Shown here: positions 1-7,014 of the stretch, one piece after another
How the letters are laid out: every line of letters begins with the position of its first letter
Position numbering within the stretch: the stretch's first letter is position 1
NCBI RefSeq assembly: GCF_007753095.1
Contig: NZ_CP036348.1
Coordinates: 7,355,411-7,419,410 of the forward strand
DNA from: Rosistilla carotiformis
Lineage (GTDB): Bacteria; Planctomycetota; Planctomycetia; Pirellulales; Pirellulaceae
Reading direction: 5' to 3'
Length of the DNA stretch: 64,000 bases
Notes under the pieces: generated by a model
What the model was told of the DNA's origin: nothing
The model's database searches: none
The model's input: only the letters and a program-made list of their open reading frames with translations
Translations under genes and position numbers: made by a program

Positions 1-1
1 G

Positions 2-616
2 ATGCCTCCCGATGGAGCTGCCGAGCGAGCGCGTCAATTGTTGTTGTGGTTGTCCAAGGAGAATCCGCAGGGGAACTGGCAGCAGTTTCTGGCCGATGGT
101 GGATCGCGATTGCGTTGGGACAAGATCATCATGACCGGTGCGTCGCACGGCAGCACCACCGCCGCTCGGTTCGCCAAGCATCAACGCGTCGATCGGGTTG
201 TGATGTTGTGCGGGCCGAGAGACCAGGATCAGGATTGGCAGAGCTTGCCCTCGGCCACTCCCGCCAATCGATTCTTCGGGTTCACTCACGTCCTGGATGG
301 CGGTTGGACCGGCGACCATTATTGTCGCTCTTGGGAGATGTTAGGCATGAATGCGTTTGGCCCGATCGTCGACGTCGATTCCACCACGCCTCCCTACGAG
401 AACTCGCGCAGCTTGATCACCGCAGCGGATGTGGGAGGAGACGCTGGCCGCGCCCATGGCTCGGTCACCCCCGGTCGCTCTTCGCCCAAAAACGAAGACG
501 GCGGATTGAAGTTTGATCCCGTCTGGCGTTATTTGTACACGCACCCCGTCGACGAAGTGGGAGTGGCGACGGAAGAGGATCCCGGTTGCCAACGCGTGCA
601 CGTGAAGTACGACTGA
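2..616 (+). CDS. BPSS1187-like alpha/beta hydrolase, 3' part
   Basis: The reading frame is open from the left edge, so this is the C-terminal ~204 residues of a longer protein; the ATG at position 2 is probably an internal Met. A nucleophile elbow GASHG is seen at residues 46-50 (Ser48 the likely nucleophile) after a hydrophobic strand, as in alpha/beta hydrolases. The following text (VVMLCGPRDQDQDWQSL, then FGFTHVLDGGW) resembles the secreted BPSS1187 family of planctomycetes. Substrate unknown. It is followed by a 99-bp gap and a convergent peptidase gene. Family assignment is by eye; the truncation is a window effect, not a mutation. Confidence 0.65.
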   Translation: MPPDGAAERARQLLLWLSKENPQGNWQQFLADGGSRLRWDKIIMTGASHGSTTAARFAKHQRVDRVVMLCGPRDQDQDWQSLPSATPANRFFGFTHVLDGGWTGDHYCRSWEMLGMNAFGPIVDVDSTTPPYENSRSLITAADVGGDAGRAHGSVTPGRSSPKNEDGGLKFDPVWRYLYTHPVDEVGVATEEDPGCQRVHVKYD

Positions 617-715
617 TCAGCCGCTCCGCGCCGCCACTCGTCTGCGTCGGGCGTTAAACGCGGGCACTTCGGTTGGGAAGCGAGATCGCTTATCGATCGA
701 CAGCTGCCCGCGACG

Positions 716-1972
716 CTACGGTTTTTCGGGTTGTTTGGCCAGGAACTGTTGCGTGGCGATGGCGAGGTTTTCGCCGACAGCTTTGTAGCCCGCCTGTGTA
801 CTCGCGGGAGAATTCCAGGCCGTTTCCAGGCAGACGCTGACCGTGTGGGGATTGCCGTTCAGGCTGACCCAGTTCTTGCTGATCTGTCGCCACAGCGGGT
901 GGTAATTCGATCCCGTCACCCTCGGCTTGTTGTTCATCGGAATCGAAGGCTCGATGCGACTGATCCGCTGGTAGGCAAGTTCCATGAACTGGTCGGCTGC
1001 TTCCACCGCCTGAGGCTTCAACAATTCCCGCGGCGGGACGAAGAAGAAGGTGGGATCTCCGGGGCCTGGGTTGTGGAGATCGATGAACAGATCCATCCGG
1101 TTTTGGTCGATCAGCTCGCCCACTTTTTGCTGAGCCGCGAGGATTTCGTTCCAATGAGGCTTGGCCGACCAGTCGCGATTGTGGTCGCGCGGGATCGCGT
1201 TTTTACCGCCGTTGCCGGTCGCTGTGTTGTCGATGTCCATGATCGGAACCAGATAGACGTCGGCGTGTTGTCGCAGCCAAGCCGCTTGGCGATCGTCGCC
1301 GGCCAACCAATCAGCGAAACCCTCGGCGACCCAGCTGGAACCACTCTCCCAAGCATGCTGCCGGGCTTGGATCCAGACGCCAAAGCGCTGCTCCGCCGTG
1401 CGCGTTCCCTCGCGGAAGTGGAGCATCGGAACCGCGCGATCTTCGCGCGATCGGCACAACTGCATCGCTTCGACATGCGGTGAGGCTTCGCTCAATCGAG
1501 TCGCAAGTTTTTCCGCGGTCTTGGGTGTGTAAGGCGGTCCCCAGGCGACGTACACCGACGATGTATCGGGGGTGAGTTCATAGGTCATGATCGGTCCGTC
1601 GCGCTGCCCCGGATCGGTTTGTCGCCATGTTTTGCCGTCGGTCGAATAGGTCGCTCGCTTTGGCATTGCCCAGGACGCCCCCAGCGGTTTTTGTTTGCCG
1701 ACGGTGGCTGTCGAGCCACGCAGCTGAAGCGTGATCGTTTGCCCGGGTTGGATACCATCGATGCGAAAGTACCACCAGCAAGGCCAGCCGCGGGCGGGAT
1801 CTCCGCCGGGCATAAATCGAATGCTGCCAGCCGCCGGATCGATTTCGACCTCTGCAACCGATCCCCCTTCGAAATCAGCAGCGACCGACAGCGGGGCGTC
1901 GGCGAAGAGTTGCTCGCCGGCAATCGCAAGCGACAGGAGGGCAAGCGGGACAAGAAGTTGTCGCGGGTTCAT
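716..1972 (-). CDS. M14-family zinc carboxypeptidase, exported
   Basis: Likely a secreted metallocarboxypeptidase of 418 residues. The ATG at 1972 was preferred over one five codons upstream because it gives a clean signal peptide (MNPRQLLVPLALLSLAIAG) and has GGAG nine bases upstream. Residues 30-150 form a beta-rich N-terminal domain, as in cytosolic-carboxypeptidase-like M14 enzymes. The M14 set is complete: the HxxE zinc motif in QARQHAWESGSSW (His206, Glu209), an arginine-bearing RDHNRDW segment, the third zinc ligand in DLHNPG (His299), and the catalytic Glu in SVCLETAW (Glu383). It converges with the hydrolase at the left edge. The specific peptide substrate cannot be read from sequence. 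Confidence 0.85.
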   Translation of the reverse strand: MNPRQLLVPLALLSLAIAGEQLFADAPLSVAADFEGGSVAEVEIDPAAGSIRFMPGGDPARGWPCWWYFRIDGIQPGQTITLQLRGSTATVGKQKPLGASWAMPKRATYSTDGKTWRQTDPGQRDGPIMTYELTPDTSSVYVAWGPPYTPKTAEKLATRLSEASPHVEAMQLCRSREDRAVPMLHFREGTRTAEQRFGVWIQARQHAWESGSSWVAEGFADWLAGDDRQAAWLRQHADVYLVPIMDIDNTATGNGGKNAIPRDHNRDWSAKPHWNEILAAQQKVGELIDQNRMDLFIDLHNPGPGDPTFFFVPPRELLKPQAVEAADQFMELAYQRISRIEPSIPMNNKPRVTGSNYHPLWRQISKNWVSLNGNPHTVSVCLETAWNSPASTQAGYKAVGENLAIATQQFLAKQPEKP

Positions 1973-2113
1973 CGGTGGGGACTCCATCGTTCTCTCGGCC
2001 CATCAGGCCGATGCATTCATCGATTCGTGAAACGCGTAACGATACCATCGGTGAACCCAAGAGTCGAATTGCGGCGGTGAGAGTGTGGGCCTACGGTAAT
2101 CTCAGCGCGAGGT

Positions 2114-2171
2114 GATCCCGAAGGGATGCAAGAAGGTAGCCGGAGGTCGTCGCGCAGCGGTGCACCTCCGG
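2114..2171 (-). repeat. REP-like hairpin element, left copy
   Basis: Read on the minus strand this is a two-hairpin element: a stem CCGGAGGT/ACCTCCGG (2140-2147 with 2164-2171, 16-nt loop), a spacer CTACCTTCTT, then a second small stem ATCCC/GGGAT. A related copy lies in the opposite orientation at 3108-3162, so the two bracket the tandem array between them. The stem sequence differs between copies but pairing is kept (GGAGGT/ACCTCC here, GGTGGT/ACCACC there), which points to selection or replication through the hairpin. No REP-associated transposase gene is present in the window. Confidence 0.7.
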
Positions 2172-2224
2172 AATGCGAGGCCGTTATGCGCGATGGTCCC
2201 GGAGGGATCACATATCGATGTTTT

Positions 2225-3107
2225 GGCCACAGAGGACTCAGAGGTCACCGAGGGTTGGGATGGTCTCTATTTCTCTCTGTGGTCTCGGTGACCTCTGTGG
2301 CAAATGATTCTTTTGCGATGAGATGCGCCCCCGTCGGGGGCGGCGTTCGATTGCGTGATCCGGTAAATCGTGAATGTTTTGGCCACAGAGGACTCAGAGG
2401 TCAACGAGGGTTGGGATGGTCTCTATTTCTCTCTGTGGTCTCGGTGACCTCTGTGGCAAATGATTCTTTTGCGATGAGATGCGCCCCCGTCGGGGGCGGC
2501 GTTCGATTGCGTGATCCGGTAAATCGTGAATGTTTTGCCACAGAGGACTCAGAGGCCACCGAGGGTTGCGGATGGTCTCTATTTCTCTCTGTGGTCTCGG
2601 TGACCTCTGTGGCAAATGATTCTTTTGCGATGAGATGCGCCCCCGTCGGGGGCGGCGTTCGATTGCGTGATCCGGTAAATCGTGAATGTTTTGGCCACAG
2701 AGGACTCAGAGGTCAACGAGGGTTGGGATGGTCTCTATTTCTCTCTGTGGTCTCGGTGACCTCTGTGGCAAATGATTCTTTTGCGATGAGATGCGCCCCC
2801 GTCGGGGGCGGCGTTCGATTGCGTGATCCGGTAAATCGTGAATGTTTTGGCCACAGAGGACTCAGAGGTCAACGAGGGTTGGGATGGTCTCTATTTCTCT
2901 CTGTGGTCTCGGTGACCTCTGTGGCAAATGATTCTTTTGCGATGAGATGCGCCCCCGTCGGGGGCGGCGTTCGATTGTGCGATCCGGTAAATCGTGAATG
3001 TTTTTGCCACAGAGGATTCAGAGGTCACCGAGGGTTGCGGATGGTCTCTATTTCTCTCTGTGGTCTCGGTGACCTCTGTGGCAAATGATTCATGCGCCCC
3101 AGTCGGG
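2225..3107. repeat. tandem array of five and a half ~156-bp units
   Basis: The starts of the repeated phrase GCCACAGAGGA lie at 2226, 2382, 2537, 2694, 2850 and 3006, giving a period of 155-157 bp, with the sixth unit truncated. Units differ by only a few substitutions and single-base indels. Each unit holds an imperfect long inverted repeat: GCCACAGAGGactcAGAGGTCACCGAG against CTCGGTGACCTCTGTGGC, about 80 bases apart, and a tight GC hairpin GCCCCCGTCGGGGGC. Because 156 is divisible by 3 an artefactual open frame runs through most of it. No gene lies in 1988-3222. The array is bracketed by two inverted REP-like elements. Confidence 0.9.
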
Positions 3108-3162
3108 GGTGGTGTTCGCTGCGCTCAGACCACCGGCTACGTTCTTAGAATCCCTGCGGGAT
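3108..3162 (+). repeat. REP-like hairpin element, right copy
   Basis: Plus-strand copy of the element seen inverted at 2114-2171. Stem GGTGGT/ACCACC at 3108-3113 with 3129-3134, loop containing CGCTGCGC, then CCGGCTACGTTCTT and a second stem ATCCC-TGC-GGGAT ending at 3162. The paired stem change relative to the left copy is compensatory. It directly abuts the truncated sixth unit of the tandem array. Confidence 0.7.
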
Positions 3163-3222
3163 TTCCGTTTCGGCTGAAGCCTCGACTCCAGCCGTTAACT
3201 TCGACAACTGTGTCGATCGTGA

Positions 3223-4470
3223 TCATGCGGCACAGCGATCGTGTTGGCTGGTGTCGTCCGTTGCGGTGGTACGTGGGGCTAGGGTTGTCGCGAGCAGAAC
3301 CGATGCCAGGGTTGTCACCGACAGGCAGCCCAGTGCGATCCTCAGGCTAAGCCATTCGGCGACAAATCCGATCAACGGCGGCCCCAACAGGAAGCCGAAG
3401 TATCCGATCGTCGATACCGTCGCCAAGGCCACGCCTGCCGGGACATTGTCCAACCGTCCGCAGGCACTAAAGACGGCGGGGACGATCGTGGCGAAGCCGC
3501 CACCGATCATCGCAAACCCCAACAATGCCAATGCGAGATGGGACGAAGTGACGACAATCAACAACCCTGCCAACGCGACGAGCCCGCTGATCCGTACCTG
3601 ATTCATCGGTCCCAGCCTCATCGACAAGCGATCGCCGACAAATCGGCCCGCCGCCATCGCGATGGCAAAGGTCGCGTAGCCCGTTGCGGCAAGCCCTTCG
3701 CTGACTCCCAGAACTTGATTCAATAGCACAGCGCTCCAGTCGGCCATCGCACCCTCACCCGCCATGATGCAAAACGCGATCGCTCCCAACAGGATCAACG
3801 CCCGGTTTCTGCCGCGCGGCTGGGACGGTGCTCCGGTTTCCTCGTCCCGCGTGTCCGATGCGGCGGTTGGCGATTCGATCAACAGGCGGGTAACGATCGG
3901 TACGATCGCAAGCGAAAGGAGCGCCGAGACCAGGGCAAAGTGCAGGCCGGCGGCGAGGCCCCAGAGTCCGATCACGCTACCAGCGATCGCGCCGGACAAT
4001 CCGCCGACACTCCAGAGCGCATGGATCGATGAATTGATCGGCCTCTGCCACCGCCGCTCCACCTCCACCGCTTGGACATTCATCGACACGTCCAACATGC
4101 CGTGCCCGACGCCGAACAACAGCAACGCGATAAAGAGCGCGGTCAAGCTGGGCATCAGCGCCACCAACGGCAGGCCCGCGATGTAGAGCAGCAAGCTGAT
4201 CGCGACAACGCGACGACTGCCCCAACGCGAGCAGAGCCAACCGGCGGTGGGCATCGCAACGACAGCTCCCAACGCCACCATCATCAACGCAACGCCTAAA
4301 GCAGCGTGCGATAGTTGGAACTGAGACTGGATGGCGGGGATTCGCGTCGCCCAGGTCGCATACAAAAAACCGTTCAGGAAAAACAATCCACGCACTGCCC
4401 AGAGAGAGGCCGTTAGCGGATTTCCCGAGTCGTTACGCACAATCCATTGAGGTACAGCGATATTGTTCAT
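3223..4470 (-). CDS. MFS transporter, YbjJ-like
   Basis: A 415-residue integral membrane protein with about 12 hydrophobic segments and MFS hallmarks: TWATRIPAIQSQ after the first helix, a loop-2/3 motif in GWLCSRWGSRRVV, and a central hydrophilic linker (residues ~195-220, SPTAASDTRDEETG). The pattern TRIP...GHGMLDVSMNVQ resembles the E. coli YbjJ branch of sugar/unknown permeases. The start at 4470 was chosen over an in-frame upstream ATG at 4593, because the longer form would add a polar tail overlapping the upstream HAD gene. It lies 79 bp downstream of that gene in the same orientation, so co-transcription is likely. In E. coli ybjJ is also beside a HAD phosphatase gene. Substrate unknown. 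Confidence 0.8.
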   Translation of the reverse strand: MNNIAVPQWIVRNDSGNPLTASLWAVRGLFFLNGFLYATWATRIPAIQSQFQLSHAALGVALMMVALGAVVAMPTAGWLCSRWGSRRVVAISLLLYIAGLPLVALMPSLTALFIALLLFGVGHGMLDVSMNVQAVEVERRWQRPINSSIHALWSVGGLSGAIAGSVIGLWGLAAGLHFALVSALLSLAIVPIVTRLLIESPTAASDTRDEETGAPSQPRGRNRALILLGAIAFCIMAGEGAMADWSAVLLNQVLGVSEGLAATGYATFAIAMAAGRFVGDRLSMRLGPMNQVRISGLVALAGLLIVVTSSHLALALLGFAMIGGGFATIVPAVFSACGRLDNVPAGVALATVSTIGYFGFLLGPPLIGFVAEWLSLRIALGCLSVTTLASVLLATTLAPRTTATDDTSQHDRCAA

Positions 4471-4549
4471 AGGAGAATCGAATCGTGGATCCAAATTGGT
4501 GTTGATAATTGACGACGCCCAATGTTGGTCGTCGACGAAGCATCCATGC

Positions 4550-5461
4550 TCACGAAGCGGCAGTCGCGGACGACGCATCTCGGGTGTCGGCATCGGTCGG
4601 CAGAATCGTCAGCCGATCGACTTGCGATTTTTCCCAGCCCTGGACATCCAACCCGCTCGCTTCGAACAGCTCGCGAATCTTCGTCCGATCGGTCCAGCCC
4701 ATCACATCTTCCAGGATCGGGATCAAGACGCTGAACGCGTTGTCGCTGAGGACCGTCCGGCGGGCGATCGGGGCAAGGTGTTGGTTTTCGGAAACCGCGA
4801 TCGTGTATCCGTCGCAGCGATTGACGTGCAGCATCACATGGACATCGGAACTGCCGTCGCCGACGTAGACGATCCGGTCCCAGCTGACTCCCAGTTGCGA
4901 TTGCAGTTCGTCCAAGGCGGTCACCTTGCCGTAGCCCGCGGTCAATTGGGCGACCGAGCTGATCTCGCCCGAATCGGGGTCGAAGTTCAACCGAGTGCCG
5001 AAGATCCGATCGGCTGGCACGATTCCCTCGAGCGCCGACCGCACCACCTCTTCCGGCGATGCAGAGACGACATAAAACGTAAACCGATGGCCGTCGATGC
5101 CTCGATCGAGCAGGTCCATCAATGGAGCCAGGTTCTTTTTCAGCCGAATCCGCCGTCCCGCTTCGACCAGGTGTTCGCGGCGGACCTGGCGGTAATCGGG
5201 ATCGTGCAGCAGCAGATAGGTCAGTTCGCCCCCCTGTTGAACCAGATGGGAACTGGCTAGCCCTTTGACTTTGCGTTCAAAGTCCGGCAGCCCCAGCATC
5301 TCGCTCAAAACTTCCCCCGAATCGTTGAAGCTAAGTGTCTGATCAAAATCGCTGGCCAACAAATAGTGCTTGGCTCGTCCTCCCTTTGCCGGTTCGGGCA
5401 GCTCGCTGCGCGCGTCGCTATCCAAATGGAAACGATCGGATTGGGTTACCGCGATACTCAT
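4550..5461 (-). CDS. HAD-superfamily phosphatase (PSP-like)
   Basis: A 303-residue cytoplasmic hydrolase. HAD motif I is [10 protein letters not shown] (nucleophile Asp38, acid/base Asp40), motif II the serine in VVSASPEE, motif III the lysine in YGKVTAL, and motif [12 protein letters not shown], so all catalytic groups are present. The helical cap inserted after motif I fits class IB enzymes of the phosphoserine-phosphatase type. The start at 5461 is fixed by GGAGG about 8 bases upstream; an in-frame ATG at 5587 would run into the divergent regulator's control region. It is the first gene of a probable HAD-MFS operon divergent from a GntR/LacI regulator. The phosphorylated substrate is unknown, possibly a sugar phosphate given the neighbours (inference). 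Confidence 0.82.
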   Translation of the reverse strand: MSIAVTQSDRFHLDSDARSELPEPAKGGRAKHYLLASDFDQTLSFNDSGEVLSEMLGLPDFERKVKGLASSHLVQQGGELTYLLLHDPDYRQVRREHLVEAGRRIRLKKNLAPLMDLLDRGIDGHRFTFYVVSASPEEVVRSALEGIVPADRIFGTRLNFDPDSGEISSVAQLTAGYGKVTALDELQSQLGVSWDRIVYVGDGSSDVHVMLHVNRCDGYTIAVSENQHLAPIARRTVLSDNAFSVLIPILEDVMGWTDRTKIRELFEASGLDVQGWEKSQVDRLTILPTDADTRDASSATAAS

Positions 5462-5590
5462 CTTTGCCTCCGTTGAGGTGGTGTCTTCGTTTACGTGGTG
5501 TTGCGTCCCTACGTCGGCAATCCTACGCAGGTGACGACCGGTTACCATGGACAGACTCGCCGAGAATGTCACAATAGCTGTAAGCACGTG

Positions 5591-5611
5591 TTGTCAACCT
5601 GTTAGTGACAA
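5591..5611. promoter_or_regulatory. candidate operator TTGTCA-N9-TGACAA
   Basis: A perfect 6-bp inverted repeat, TTGTCA at 5591-5596 and TGACAA at 5606-5611, in the 240-bp region between the divergent HAD gene (start 5461) and regulator gene (start 5702). Spacing and symmetry fit a dimeric GntR-type operator. Binding by the adjacent regulator is inference. Confidence 0.4.
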
Positions 5612-5701
5612 GCCCTTGAGGTGAGTTTGCGCCGGATTCACATCCAATAACATCTTTTGCAATCAATGCTTTGCAGGCATTCTGAAAACGTAAGGGGAAT
5701 C

Positions 5702-6907
5702 GTGGCCGATACAAAATACCGTCAAATCGCCGATAAATTGCTCGCCGACATTACAGCTGGTCGGTTCCAACCCACCGGTAGGTTGCCAAGTGAAACGCAG
5801 CTTGTCAGGCGATTCGATGTCTCGCGTCCGACCGCCGCTCGGGCTCTTCGCGAGCTGCAGAACCAGGGGCTGATCGAACGGCGAGCCGGTTCGGGAACGT
5901 TTGTCCGTCAGCAGGCGGCGGTGGTCGAAGAGGGGCAGCGAGTGATCGGGCTGCTGGCGCCGGAGATCGGTTCGACCGAGATCCTGGAAGTCATCTGCGG
6001 CGACATCGCGCGACTCGCCCGGCTGCATGACTGTGCCTTGCTGTGGGGCAGGGAAGGAGTGCACCCCAACGTCAACGAAGCTTTTGCCGATCCGACCAAC
6101 GCCCAATCGGTGACCGTTGGTGCCGATCCGATCGAAGCTTCGCGACAGCTGTGCGACGCGTTCATCCAGCGGGGCGTGCCGGGAGTCTTTTTTGTCCCGT
6201 TGGAGCACCATCCCGACAGCCAAAACCTAAATTTCCGAATCACCGATCGGTTGCGGCAGGCGGGGATCGCTGTCGTCTTGGTCGACCGCGACATCCATCC
6301 CTTTCCGCAGCGCAGCGAATTCGATCTGGTCGGGATCGATAATTTTGCCGCTGGTTTTACTGCGGCATCACATCTATTGAAGCTCGGCTGCAACGGGCTG
6401 CTGTTTTTGGCGCCGCCGCAAACGGCCCCGACCATCGCTCAACGAATCGCCGGAGCGCGGGAGGCGGTGATCTCCCAAGAGCCGTCCGCCCGCCCGCTGC
6501 AGGTTGCCCGGTTCGAACCGGACGACGTCGATCAGATCGAAAAACTGATCGCCCGGTTCCGTTTGGTGGCCGATGCGTCGGCCGCTGACGCTCGCGATCC
6601 ACTGGACGCCATCATCTGTTCCAACGACCGCGTTGCCGCCACGTTGATGCAAACGCTGGCGAAGCTGGGGATCGAAGTGCCCCGGGACATCCGGCTGATT
6701 GGATTCGACGACGTGAAGTATGCGCAACTGCTGACCGTCCCGCTGACAACCATCCGGCAACCGTGCCGCGACATCGCGATGGTCGCCTTCCGATCGATGC
6801 TCGACTGCATCGAGAAGGTGGTGGTGCCGCCGCGTCAGTACCTGTTGGCAAGCCAATTGATCGTCCGCGAATCGTGCGGAGCTTACATGAAACCGCAGCC
6901 AATGTGA
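5702..6907 (+). CDS. GntR-type HTH fused to LacI-type sensor, transcriptional regulator
   Basis: A 401-residue regulator. Residues 1-70 are a GntR winged helix-turn-helix (KYRQIADKLLADI, then GRLPSETQLVRRFDVSRPT and GLIERRAGSGTFVR). From about residue 80 a periplasmic-binding-protein-like domain follows, with LacI/GalR landmarks: GVFFVPLEHH, LVDRDIHPF, VGIDNFAAG, and near the end DAIICSNDRVA and LIGFDDVKYAQLLTVPLTTIRQP. This AraR-like arrangement usually responds to a sugar. A GTG start at 5702 is preferred because AAGGGGA lies just upstream; an ATG at 5657 would add 15 residues. It is divergent from the HAD-MFS pair and probably controls it. Confidence 0.85.
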   Translation: MADTKYRQIADKLLADITAGRFQPTGRLPSETQLVRRFDVSRPTAARALRELQNQGLIERRAGSGTFVRQQAAVVEEGQRVIGLLAPEIGSTEILEVICGDIARLARLHDCALLWGREGVHPNVNEAFADPTNAQSVTVGADPIEASRQLCDAFIQRGVPGVFFVPLEHHPDSQNLNFRITDRLRQAGIAVVLVDRDIHPFPQRSEFDLVGIDNFAAGFTAASHLLKLGCNGLLFLAPPQTAPTIAQRIAGAREAVISQEPSARPLQVARFEPDDVDQIEKLIARFRLVADASAADARDPLDAIICSNDRVAATLMQTLAKLGIEVPRDIRLIGFDDVKYAQLLTVPLTTIRQPCRDIAMVAFRSMLDCIEKVVVPPRQYLLASQLIVRESCGAYMKPQPM

Positions 6908-7014
6908 CTCGTGCCGGCGTTTCGAGGCGGGCGTTGGTGCGAGGAAACAATGCAAAACACGGGTTGGGATCGCGAACACGCCCCTTTGCGAACTACAATC
7001 TCTTGGGGAGAGAC

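Noticed and set aside
690-1483. Overlapping frames on both strands within the M14 peptidase gene
   Set aside because: High-GC codon bias opens alternative frames; only the M14 frame has motifs, a signal peptide and balanced composition.
2126-3088. 320-codon open frame across the tandem repeats
   Set aside because: It is a by-product of a 156-bp period in non-coding palindromic repeats; no ribosome-binding site, odd composition, and it changes with each unit indel.
2225-3107. CRISPR array
   Set aside because: Units are ~156 bp, contiguous and nearly identical throughout, with no short repeat/unique spacer pattern and no cas genes.
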